Shown here piece by piece: positions 1 through 5,768 of a DNA stretch of 5,798 nucleotides (positions are counted from its first letter, which is position 1; every line of letters starts with the position of its first letter). The notes beneath the pieces were generated by a model that was given only the letters and a program-made list of their open reading frames with translations, made no database searches and was not told where the DNA came from. Source of the DNA: Rhodospirillaceae bacterium. GTDB lineage: Bacteria; Pseudomonadota; Alphaproteobacteria; Rhodospirillales; Magnetospirillaceae. The position numbers and the translations under genes are program-made. The stretch covers positions 1 to 5,798 of the forward strand of contig JASLCK010000197.1 of NCBI GenBank assembly GCA_030151865.1, written 5' to 3'.

Positions 1-1059
1 CCCCGCCGCCGCCCCGGCAGCGCCGCCAAAGAACATCACGGTCATAAAAACCGTGTTCAGGCGCGAGCGTGCCGCCGGATCGAGGGCATAAACCCGGGCC
101 TGGTTGGACACCATTGCCGCCTGTACCCCTAAATCCATCACCAGCACGCCCAACAGCAAACCGGTCATCGAGGCTTGCCACAGCCCGAACAGCACAAAGC
201 TGACGGCCACCAGCACAGCCCCGATCAACACCATCACCGCCGGACCGCGCTTATCGGCGAAACGCCCGATCATCGGGGCGGCCAAGGCGCCTGCCGCGCC
301 AACCAGACCAATGGCCCCGGCCTCCTGGCTACCCAGATTGAAAGCCGGGCTTTCCATCAACAAAGCCAAGGTAGACCAGAAAGCCGAAAAGGCCCCAAAG
401 ATCAGGGCCTGGGTTACCGCAGCGCGCCGCAACACCCGATGGTGCCGCGCCAATTCCAGCAAGGACGCCATCAGACCGCCATAGGACAGCCGGGTGGTCG
501 GCGCTACCCTGGGCAAACGCGCCGCCAGCAGCACGCCCAAAAGCAAGGTGGCACCGGTGGCCAGCCAGTACATTTCACGCCATCCCGCCTGCGCCGCCAC
601 CACGCCGCTGATGGTTCGCGCCAGCAGAATGCCCAGCAGCAAGCCCATCATCACCGTGCCCACCACCTTGCCGCGCTGATCGGCAGGGGCCAACTGCGCC
701 GACAAGGGCACGATCTGTTGCGTAACCGTGGCCATGATGCCGACCATCAGGCTGGCGGCCGCCAACTGGATCAAGCCTTGCGCCAAAGCGGTCCCAGCCA
801 GGGACAAGGCCAATGCCCCCAGCGTGCACAAGATCAGCGTCTTGCGTTCGATGCGGTCACCCAGCGGCGACAGGAAGAGGATACCCAAAGCATAGCCGAC
901 CTGACTGAGCACCGGCACCACGGCAATAGCCTGGGCGGTTACCCCCAAATCGCGGGTCAGCAACCCAAGCATTGGTTGGTTGTAATAAATATTGGCGACC
1001 GCGACCCCAGCGGAGATTGCCAGAACCAGAACCAGGGAACGCGACATAACGGAAGACAT
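1..1059 (-). CDS. MFS transporter, drug/metabolite efflux type (C-terminus off the left edge)
   Basis: The minus strand from 1059 to the edge is an open frame of 353 codons with no stop, encoding a very hydrophobic protein. It has the pattern of a 12-helix major facilitator permease of about 390-400 residues, so roughly the last one or two helices are missing. Residues 22-31 read ANIYYNQPML, a signature of the AraJ/YgaY-like efflux branch. Residues 66-73 (LGDRIERK) form the MFS motif A loop between helices 2 and 3. A second copy, GRFADKRG, lies after the central loop, in the second half. The likely role is proton-coupled export of a small molecule across the inner membrane; the substrate cannot be read from sequence. 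ATG at 1059 is chosen over ATG at 1047 because GGGGTAAG precedes it by about 5 nt. It is divergent from the Nudix gene. Confidence 0.9.
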   Translation of the reverse strand, partial: MSSVMSRSLVLVLAISAGVAVANIYYNQPMLGLLTRDLGVTAQAIAVVPVLSQVGYALGILFLSPLGDRIERKTLILCTLGALALSLAGTALAQGLIQLAAASLMVGIMATVTQQIVPLSAQLAPADQRGKVVGTVMMGLLLGILLARTISGVVAAQAGWREMYWLATGATLLLGVLLAARLPRVAPTTRLSYGGLMASLLELARHHRVLRRAAVTQALIFGAFSAFWSTLALLMESPAFNLGSQEAGAIGLVGAAGALAAPMIGRFADKRGPAVMVLIGAVLVAVSFVLFGLWQASMTGLLLGVLVMDLGVQAAMVSNQARVYALDPAARSRLNTVFMTVMFFGGAAGAAAG

Positions 1060-1135
1060 GATAACTTACCCCAAGCGGCTTTGCCCCACCGACAGCCCGC
1101 ATTAATCTGGGAGGCGAAGCGCGAAAAGGAAAGCC
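1060..1135. promoter_or_regulatory. Divergent promoter region between the MFS and Nudix genes
   Basis: These 76 bases separate two divergent start codons and must hold both promoters, if each gene has its own. For the plus strand, TTGCCC (1081-1086), a 16-nt spacer and TAATCT (1103-1108) make a weak sigma-70-like match that would start transcription near 1115. The Nudix ribosome binding site AAGGA lies about 6 nt before its ATG. No convincing minus-strand promoter was found, and no clear operator palindrome, although the short spacing means the two genes could share control. Confidence 0.4.
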
Positions 1136-1666
1136 ATGGCAGATTTATTTTGTCACTCGCCTTGTGATACCACGCCGGGTCATGACTGGGACCAGATCAG
1201 ACCAAAGCGGATCACCCCAGCCCCTGCTGCCCCAGTCGATGCGACGGCGGTGGCTGCCCTGCTCTACAGCCCGGACGGTCGTTTTTTGCTGCAATTGCGC
1301 GATGACAAGCCGGGGATTTCCTTACCCGGCCATTGGGCGCTGTTCGCCGGTCAGGTGGAACAAAACGAAAGCCCCGATCAGGCGATCCTGCGCGAGATCG
1401 CAGAAGAACTGTCCTGGCAACCGCCCGCTCTGCACTGGTTCAGCGAGAGCGTGCAAAGCCTGCCCCGCCCCCGCAACCCGATGGTGCGGCGGATTTGGTA
1501 CCAGGGCATGCTGCCCGGTTCGGACCTGTCGTTTCTCAGACAGACCGAAGGTCAGGATATGCGCCTGTTCACCTTGGACGAAATGCTGCGCCTGGATCGG
1601 ATAGCGCCCTGGGACATGGCCACGATGCTGTTGCTTGCGCGTCGCACCGCCCTGTTTCCGGGCTGA
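1136..1666 (+). CDS. Nudix family hydrolase
   Basis: This 176-residue protein carries a Nudix fold from about residue 36 to 165. The Nudix box starts at G72 and runs G-x5-E78-x7-R86-E87-I-x-E90-E91, so all metal-binding glutamates are present. The late glycine of the consensus (GX5EX7REUXEEXGU) is replaced by S93, and the usual GG before the box is AG. The family hydrolyses nucleoside diphosphates linked to another moiety, using Mg2+ or Mn2+, in the cytoplasm. The preceding context (LQLRDDKPGISLPGHWALF) resembles Nudix proteins of the nucleotide-sugar or 8-oxo-dGTP type, but the substrate cannot be assigned. The 35 residues before the fold are Pro/Ala-rich and look disordered. ATG at 1136 has AAGGA about 6 nt upstream. 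The stop TGA is at 1664-1666. Confidence 0.93.
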   Translation: MADLFCHSPCDTTPGHDWDQIRPKRITPAPAAPVDATAVAALLYSPDGRFLLQLRDDKPGISLPGHWALFAGQVEQNESPDQAILREIAEELSWQPPALHWFSESVQSLPRPRNPMVRRIWYQGMLPGSDLSFLRQTEGQDMRLFTLDEMLRLDRIAPWDMATMLLLARRTALFPG

Positions 1667-1678
1667 CCCGTCCGGGTC
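1665..1678 (+). terminator. Short hairpin over the Nudix stop codon
   Basis: GACCCG and CGGGTC are perfect inverted copies separated by two bases, so about five pairs would form around a four-base loop. It begins inside the Nudix stop codon. There is no following T-run, so it is at best a weak or Rho-assisted 3' end element. Confidence 0.25.
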
Positions 1679-1710
1679 GCTATCCCCGCCCGTTAAAAAG
1701 GCTGGGGTTG

Positions 1711-1785
1711 GTCACGTCCGCTTAACCCCGACGGCCGGTCTTTGATCAAACCGGACCGTCGGACTTTAAGCGGCCACCGCGTGAC
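1711..1785. terminator. Large nested inverted repeat between convergent genes, possible bidirectional terminator
   Basis: Arms pair in successive blocks from outside inward: GTCACG (1711-1716) with CGTGAC (1780-1785); CCGCTTAA (1718-1725) with TTAAGCGG (1766-1773); CCGACGG (1728-1734) with CCGTCGG (1756-1762); CCGGT (1735-1739) with ACCGG (1750-1754). The inner 12-bp stem is interrupted only by one bulged A at 1755. The loop region holds the palindrome TTTGATCAAA (1741-1750). It lies between the 3' ends of the Nudix gene and the small minus-strand gene, and its right arm runs over the small gene's stop codon. Lack of a T-run on either strand argues against a textbook intrinsic terminator, but 3'-end formation or mRNA protection is the simplest role. 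Confidence 0.55.
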
Positions 1786-1903
1786 GGCGGCGATCGATTT
1801 CCAAACAGGCAAGCCGCCAAATGTAGCTGCCCTTGGCCTTGCTATCTGAGATGATCTCGTTCAACCGGCTGAGCGGTATATTACGAATCCATTCACGGAG
1901 CAT
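1766..1903 (-). CDS. Small protein of 45 residues, unknown function
   Basis: The minus strand encodes a 45-residue basic protein: it starts MLREWIRNIPLSRLNEII and ends EIDRRRHAVAA, with a Trp-Arg-Leu-Ala-Cys-Leu core at 29-34. I do not recognise a family. It is dominated by predicted amphipathic helix, and its size and charge recall the many small Arg-rich (DUF1127-like) proteins of alphaproteobacteria, but it does not match that consensus. Evidence that it is real comes from its surroundings. GGGGAG lies 7 nt before the ATG at 1903. A promoter TTGATT-17-TATATT lies at 1964-1936, giving a leader of about 26 nt. A strong inverted repeat overlaps and follows the stop TAA (1768-1766). It is divergent from the 118-residue gene and convergent with the Nudix gene. 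Confidence 0.65.
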   Translation of the reverse strand: MLREWIRNIPLSRLNEIISDSKAKGSYIWRLACLEIDRRRHAVAA

Positions 1904-1935
1904 GGCTCTTCTCCCCGGAATGTTGCACTGCACAA

Positions 1936-1964
1936 AATATATTGAAGGCGCATTGCATAATCAA
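1936..1964 (-). promoter_or_regulatory. Sigma-70-like promoter of the 45-residue gene
   Basis: Read on the minus strand, TTGATT (1964-1959) is followed by exactly 17 bases and then TATATT (1941-1936), which match the -35 and -10 consensus at 4/6 and 5/6 positions. Transcription would begin near 1929, about 26 nt before the ATG at 1903. A second, weaker overlapping match is TTGACG-17-TATGCA slightly upstream. This is the best promoter match in the window. Confidence 0.55.
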
Positions 1965-2009
1965 GTATGCCGACAGCGTCAAGGTAATTTTTTTCCATGA
2001 CCGCGACGG

Positions 2010-2038
2010 TTGCCCGGCACGGGCGCGCAACATATGTT
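2010..2038 (+). promoter_or_regulatory. Sigma-70-like promoter of the 118-residue gene
   Basis: TTGCCC (2010-2015), a 17-nt spacer and TATGTT (2033-2038) form a plausible promoter with a start near 2045 and a leader of about 36 nt. The spacer lies within an imperfect inverted repeat: GTTGCCCG at 2009-2016 faces CGGG and GCAAC at 2020-2031. That could be an operator, although the GC-rich arms may be chance. Confidence 0.4.
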
Positions 2039-2080
2039 TGCCCCCAACCCATCCACCCAATCTGATCAACGAGGTTTTCG

Positions 2081-2437
2081 ATGTCCGACGCCAAGAGCGC
2101 CCGCCCCAATCCCCTGAAGCTCAATCCGTTGCAGCTTCGCACCCTGACTCTGTTCCAGGAAATGGCCCGCCATCCCGAACTGTCGACCCGCAATCAAGAA
2201 AATGGCGAAGTGTTTCTGTCGCGCATTCCCACGCCGCACGGCAACCACTTTCACATCGGTCATAAGGTTGTGTCCGCCAGCGACGCCACCGGCCTGCAAA
2301 ATCAGTCGGTCTGGGTCGCCCTGGAACGCAAGGGCCTGATCCGCAGCACCTTCCCGCTGGCTGCGACCCTGACGTTGGCCGGGCTGGATTACAACACCGG
2401 CATCGCCGACAAGATTCTGCACGGCTCGGACCATTGA
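2081..2437 (+). CDS. Conserved-looking hypothetical protein, possible winged-helix fold
   Basis: This 118-residue soluble protein has no family I can name. An N-terminal helix (about 14-31) follows a Pro/Lys-rich start. A central strand region (42-66) carries four closely spaced histidines, H53, H56, H58 and H61. Residues 66-102 then read like the second half of a winged helix: SASDATGL, a helix VWVALERKGLI, then strands ending in TLTLAGL. This matches the 'recognition helix, LERxGLI, wing, LTxxG' pattern of MarR-like wHTH proteins, but the DNA-binding role is inference. H114 and H118 lie at the C-terminus. GAGG lies 6 nt before ATG 2081. A perfect hairpin follows the stop, so the gene is probably monocistronic. 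It is divergent from the 45-residue gene, which it could control. Confidence 0.85.
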   Translation: MSDAKSARPNPLKLNPLQLRTLTLFQEMARHPELSTRNQENGEVFLSRIPTPHGNHFHIGHKVVSASDATGLQNQSVWVALERKGLIRSTFPLAATLTLAGLDYNTGIADKILHGSDH

Positions 2438-2450
2438 ATGCAGTCTGTGC

Positions 2451-2481
2451 GCCCGGCTGCCGATTTGCTCTGCAGCCGGGC
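2451..2481 (+). terminator. Perfect 10-bp hairpin downstream of the 118-residue gene
   Basis: GCCCGGCTGC (2451-2460) and GCAGCCGGGC (2472-2481) are exact inverted repeats around an 11-nt loop, starting 13 nt after the stop codon. The stem is strong and well placed for a 3' end, but no T-run follows, so termination may be Rho-assisted. Confidence 0.55.
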
Positions 2482-2750
2482 TGGAATCAGCTAAATGAGG
2501 ACATAACCAAAACAAGAGTAAATCACCAAAACAGCAACCCTACTAAATCTGTGTTCTCTATGAAAATTTACCTAAAAAGGCTTTTGCAGCACGAAGGCAA
2601 AACGAACATTTGATTGCCTCCCGCCCGCAGGAAGGGGGAAACTAAAGTTAATTTATCGAGCACAAACTAGAAAGAATCTGTCTTTATACGAAAAACCCCA
2701 CCGATTCACACAACCCGGTGTGCCCAATTTCTTGACATGGCAAGGCCCGA
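2482..2750. other. AT-rich intergenic region upstream of the GGDEF gene
   Basis: About 270 bases have clearly lower GC than either flank and no credible gene. The longest ATG-initiated plus-strand frame noticed here (from 2560) is 17 codons with no ribosome binding site. Structure is limited to a 6-bp stem, AGGCAA (2595-2600) with TTGCCT (2614-2619), and a short CACCG/CGGTG repeat near 2704-2721. TTGACA at 2732-2737 is a perfect -35 hexamer, with GATTCT at 2754-2759 as a poor -10. The region probably holds the diguanylate cyclase promoter and leader. Confidence 0.5.
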
Positions 2751-3950
2751 GTGGATTCTGATGCCATGCAATTCGATGTCTTCAGCCTCTTGACGGCAGC
2801 CATACTGATTAGCGCGCTCAGCACCATTGCTCGCGCCCTGTTAGTCAAGCTGCACCCGCATTTCCTGGGACTGGGGGCTTGGGCCTGGGCCAGCGCCGTC
2901 GGCACGCTGGCATTGCTGGTCATGGCGACCCGCCCACACTTTCCCGGCCAGACCGGGGCAACCCTGGCGCAAATCCTGGTGGCGATCGGCTTGGTCTTAT
3001 CCTGGCAGGGATTTCGCCTGTTTACCGGCTTTCGGGGCTTGAGCCGTCAGGTTTTCCTGGTGCTGATGATCGGCCTCGCCATTCCGGTCGGCCTCTCTTT
3101 TATCGAAGGCGGCTTGCCTTTGCGCTCGGCCACCAACGCCATGATGCTCTGCATGATCTCGGCCTTGATCGCCCAGCATCTGCTGGCCTCGGCCGAGCCG
3201 GGATGGCTGGCCATGCGGGTCACCGGTTATCTGTATGCCGTCAACAGCGTCTTTTTTCTGATCCGCATGGTCGCGGTGTTCGCCAGCGGGGAAATTATCG
3301 GCACGGCCCAGTCATCGGGTTTCACCGCCCTGACGGCGCTGTGGTGGTTGGGCATGACCCTGGCGACCACCTTGGGCATGACCCTGATGGCCAGCGAAAA
3401 GCTGCAGTTCGAACTGAACCAGCAAGCCAGCCGCGACCCGCTGACCGGGGCGCTGAACCGACGCGCCTTCATCACCGCCGCCGAGAAGACCTTCGCCTGG
3501 GCCAGCCGCCAGGGCACGCCGATCGCCCTGTTGATGATGGATCTTGATTATTTCAAACAGGTCAACGACCGCTTGGGCCATCAGGCGGGCGACGATCTGC
3601 TGCGATTGTTTGCCGCCGTCTGTGAACGCGAAATCCGTTCGGAAGACAGTCTCTGTCGTTTTGGCGGCGAAGAATTCGTGGTGCTGCTGCCCGGCAGTTC
3701 CGCCACCTTGGCCTGGGCGGCGGCGGAAAGATTGCGCGCCGCTTTTGCCGAAGCGGCAGCTCAATCCGATGTCACGCGCACCCTGTCCTTTGCCGTAACC
3801 GTCAGCATTGGCGTCAGCGAATTGGAAATCGGCGAAGATTTGCACAGTGCCCTGCGCCGCGCCGATGCCGCTCTTTATTGGGCCAAGCAAACCGGGCGCA
3901 ACCGCACCGAAATGGCGACGCCGCGCGCCAGTGTCATGGGCGCGCACTGA
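2751..3950 (+). CDS. Membrane-anchored diguanylate cyclase (GGDEF domain)
   Basis: The 399-residue protein makes c-di-GMP from two GTP at the inner membrane. About seven hydrophobic segments lie near residues 11-31, 41-60, 72-90, 99-118, 127-146, 156-178 and 190-214; I do not assign them to a named MASE-type sensor. The GGDEF domain follows at about 225-390: DPLTGALNRR at 229-238, metal-binding D264 in DLDYFK, N272 and D273, and the signature GGEEF at 305-309. R296-S-E-D299 five residues before it is a canonical RxxD inhibitory site, so product feedback is expected. No EAL domain is present. GTG at 2751 is chosen because AAGG lies 5 nt upstream and an in-frame TGA at 2733-2735 blocks longer forms. 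ATG at 2766 is the alternative start. The channel gene follows after 100 bp. Confidence 0.95.
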   Translation: MDSDAMQFDVFSLLTAAILISALSTIARALLVKLHPHFLGLGAWAWASAVGTLALLVMATRPHFPGQTGATLAQILVAIGLVLSWQGFRLFTGFRGLSRQVFLVLMIGLAIPVGLSFIEGGLPLRSATNAMMLCMISALIAQHLLASAEPGWLAMRVTGYLYAVNSVFFLIRMVAVFASGEIIGTAQSSGFTALTALWWLGMTLATTLGMTLMASEKLQFELNQQASRDPLTGALNRRAFITAAEKTFAWASRQGTPIALLMMDLDYFKQVNDRLGHQAGDDLLRLFAAVCEREIRSEDSLCRFGGEEFVVLLPGSSATLAWAAAERLRAAFAEAAAQSDVTRTLSFAVTVSIGVSELEIGEDLHSALRRADAALYWAKQTGRNRTEMATPRASVMGAH

Positions 3951-4050
3951 ACCTTGATCCCCCTCTTCCGCTGCGTCCCTTTTCAGGGTACTTAATTAAA
4001 AGCAGATATCCTGTTTCGGGTTCCAGCGCAGGGGCGGGGAAGGCATCGCA
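3951..4050 (+). other. Spacer between the diguanylate cyclase and channel genes
   Basis: The 100-bp gap has no strong terminator; only a 3-bp CCC/GGG stem around TTTTCA (near 3977-3988) was seen. An AT-rich patch with the palindrome TTAATTAA follows and could support an internal promoter. GGGGAAGG at 4036-4043 is a strong ribosome binding site 7 nt before the channel ATG. Read-through from the upstream gene looks possible but is unproven. Confidence 0.35.
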
Positions 4051-5502
4051 ATGGACCATGGCATTCTGACACGCGCCGTCATGAAGCGGCTTGCGGGCCC
4101 AGTCGTTTTGAATGCGGCCCTGGGCTTGCTGTCCCATTTCGTCTTGCGGTCATGGATCGGCTGGACCGATTCCCAGAACGACGTTTCCACCGGCTTTATG
4201 GTAGTAGCGCTGTCGTTCCTGCAATTCATGGCCCTGGCCTTTCTGGTCAACCGGATCTTTCTGCTAACCGCCGAACGGCTGTCCACCCGCCAACGGGTGC
4301 CCAAGCTGGCCTTGCAACTGGTCAGCGCGCTGATCTATCTGGCCTTTCTGGGAACATCGGTCAGCATCATCTTTCACCAGTCCTTAAGTGCGGTTCTGGC
4401 GGCATCGGGCATCGTCGGCCTGGCGGTTGGCTTTGCCTTGCGCGGTCTGTTGGCCGACGTCTTTTCCGGCATCGCCTTGCATCTGGATGCGGGATTGAAA
4501 GTCGGGGACTGGATCGATGTCATTTTGCGCGGGCAAACCTATTCGGGACGACTGTACGATATTCAATGGCGGACCGTGGTCATCGCCGACCGCTCGTCCA
4601 ATCTGGTGATGATCCCCAACAGCGAATTTTCCACCGCCAGCGTGGTCAACCGGTCCCGCCCCGGACCAGCCAGCGAATTTTCCACCACTTTGCCCATCCC
4701 CACCCAGTACGAGCGCGCTCGCGTGGTGGAAATTCTGGAAAATGCCCTGGCCCGGTCGGTCGCCAGCGGTCTATTGCTGCCCCAACCCGCCCCTTATGTG
4801 CGGGTCGCCGGGTTGGACGCGGCCAACGGCAGCCTGACCTACCGCCTGCAATACAGCCTGGATCTGAACTCCTGCGGGCCATCCAAGGGGCAATCCATGG
4901 TTCTATCGTCGGCCATCGACTTTTTGAAGGCCGCCAATATCCGCCTGCATCCGCCCCAGGAAACCAGCATCGCCCGTTCCCTGCCGGTGGGGGCCGACCG
5001 TTTCAGCGAAACCCAGGCCCGCCTTAGCGTCTTGGCCGACGTGCCGTTGCTGGCGGTGCTGACCCAGCGGGAACTGCACGATCTGGCCGACGCCGCCCAT
5101 ATCTGCATCCTGTCGGATGGTCAATCCGTCATGCGGTCGGGCGAGGATGGGGATTCCATGTTCGTGGTGGCCGAAGGCCGCCTGCTGGTGCAAATCGACG
5201 GCCAGCGCATCGCCACTTTGTGGCCGGGGGAATGCGCCGGGGAAATGTCGTTGCTGACCGGCAGCCGCCGTTCCGCCGATGTCTCTGCCGTTGGCCAGAC
5301 CGTCTTGCTGGAAATCCCCAAGGCTGCCCTGACCCCGATCTTGCAATCCAACCCCTTGCAGGTGGACCGGATCGCCACCGTCATCGCCAAGCGCCAGCAA
5401 GCCGCCCAGCGCCGCCAGAATGCCGAGGATGACCGCGCTGCCGTGGCGGCGGAAACCACATCGCTGGTCTCGATGATCCGCCGCTTCTTCCGCATCGGAT
5501 GA
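4051..5502 (+). CDS. MscS-type mechanosensitive channel fused to a cyclic-nucleotide-binding domain
   Basis: The 483-residue protein has the bCNG architecture. Hydrophobic segments at about 14-33, 48-72 and 87-108 precede the pore-lining helix at 112-143, where the Gly/Ala pattern (G120, G123, G127) and the AxGIxGLAxGFAL sequence match MscS TM3. The MscS beta and alpha/beta domains run from about 144 to 300, including IPNSEFST at 188-195. A linker leads to a CNMP-binding beta-roll at about 345-430. Its phosphate-binding cassette reads G393-E-C-A-G-E398, then R407-S-A, so the ribose-contacting Glu and phosphate-contacting Arg are kept. The family gates ion flow in the inner membrane on binding cAMP or cGMP and responds weakly or not at all to tension. 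A Gln/Arg-rich helical tail (447-483) ends it. ATG 4051 has GGGGAAGG 7 nt upstream. Confidence 0.95.
   Translation: MDHGILTRAVMKRLAGPVVLNAALGLLSHFVLRSWIGWTDSQNDVSTGFMVVALSFLQFMALAFLVNRIFLLTAERLSTRQRVPKLALQLVSALIYLAFLGTSVSIIFHQSLSAVLAASGIVGLAVGFALRGLLADVFSGIALHLDAGLKVGDWIDVILRGQTYSGRLYDIQWRTVVIADRSSNLVMIPNSEFSTASVVNRSRPGPASEFSTTLPIPTQYERARVVEILENALARSVASGLLLPQPAPYVRVAGLDAANGSLTYRLQYSLDLNSCGPSKGQSMVLSSAIDFLKAANIRLHPPQETSIARSLPVGADRFSETQARLSVLADVPLLAVLTQRELHDLADAAHICILSDGQSVMRSGEDGDSMFVVAEGRLLVQIDGQRIATLWPGECAGEMSLLTGSRRSADVSAVGQTVLLEIPKAALTPILQSNPLQVDRIATVIAKRQQAAQRRQNAEDDRAAVAAETTSLVSMIRRFFRIG
4620..4686 (+). repeat. Two copies of a 16-bp direct repeat inside the channel gene
   Basis: CAGCGAATTTTCCACC occurs at 4620-4635 and again at 4671-4686, 51 bases apart and in the same frame. 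Both copies encode Ser-Glu-Phe-Ser-Thr, at residues 191-195 and 208-212 of the MscS beta domain. Confidence 0.8.
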
Positions 5503-5503
5503 C

Positions 5504-5568
5504 CAAGCGGCGATCCCAAGGGGAAGAACGCGCAAAGCCCCTTGCGCCGCAAGGTTGTTCGCCGCTTG
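5504..5568. terminator. Nested inverted repeat after the channel gene
   Basis: Starting one base after the channel stop codon, CAAGCGGCGA (5504-5513) pairs perfectly with TCGCCGCTTG (5559-5568). Inside, CAAGGGG (5517-5523) can pair with CCCCTTG (5538-5544), or instead CCTTGC (5540-5545) with GCAAGG (5549-5554); these inner stems share bases and exclude each other. There is no T-run. It most likely marks the 3' end of the channel transcript and insulates the riboswitch downstream. Confidence 0.5.
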
Positions 5569-5582
5569 AGCCGATACCCCGA

Positions 5583-5755
5583 AAGGTGCTAGCTTCCCCG
5601 CCATTCCGTCCCGGGACAGGGAAGTCCGGTCGATCCGGCGCTGCCCCCGCAACTGTGAAGGGGAAGGATGCGGCATCGTGCCACTGGCCCCGTTCGTCAC
5701 AGGGCCGGGAAGGCGCCGTCATCCGACGATCCCAAAGCCAGGAGACCTCCCCGCG
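5583..5755 (+). ncRNA. Cobalamin (B12) riboswitch aptamer
   Basis: The conserved blocks of the cobalamin riboswitch appear in order: GGTGC (5585-5589), AGGGAA (5618-5623) with CCGGT, GCTG (5640-5643), CCCGCAACTGT (5646-5656), CCACTG (5681-5686), a GGCCC/GGGCC stem (5686-5690 with 5702-5706), GGGAAGG (5707-5713), a CGTC/GACG hairpin (5717-5728), and the B12 box AAAGCCAGGAGACC (5734-5747). The GGT at 5585 can pair with ACC at 5745-5747 to close the aptamer. The family binds adenosyl- or methylcobalamin and represses the downstream gene, usually a B12 transporter or a cobalamin or cobalt metabolism gene. The ends are approximate because the outer P1 stem is not clear. Confidence 0.95.
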
Positions 5756-5768
5756 CGACGGCGGCTGA

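Noticed and set aside
175..1167. A long plus-strand frame of 330 codons over the MFS gene
   Set aside because: Its product is Gln/His/Arg-rich low-complexity, with no domain, and it is antisense to a clear 353-codon permease; GC-rich shadow frame.
1684..1707. CCCCGCC/GGCTGGGG hairpin with an A-run as a minus-strand terminator
   Set aside because: The T-run on the minus strand falls in the loop rather than after the stem, so it does not fit an intrinsic terminator.
1741..1750. TTTGATCAAA as an FNR/Crp-type operator
   Set aside because: FNR sites need TTGAT and ATCAA separated by four bases; here the halves overlap, and the palindrome sits in a hairpin loop between convergent genes.
2560..2613. 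A 17-codon frame MKIYLKRLLQHEGKTNI in the AT-rich gap
   Set aside because: No ribosome binding site, very short, and nothing to support translation.
2588..2640. A GEMM (c-di-GMP) riboswitch upstream of the GGDEF gene, suggested by GCACGAAGGCAAAAC
   Set aside because: Only the first conserved half is faintly similar; the GACGCAAAGCC block and the tetraloop-receptor arms are absent.
4152..5027. A 291-codon plus-strand frame inside the channel gene
   Set aside because: Arg/Gly/Pro-rich shadow of the MscS-CNMP gene, with no domain or ribosome binding site.
4903..5700. A 265-codon minus-strand frame reaching into the riboswitch
   Set aside because: It overlaps both the channel gene and the conserved riboswitch blocks, and its product is low-complexity.
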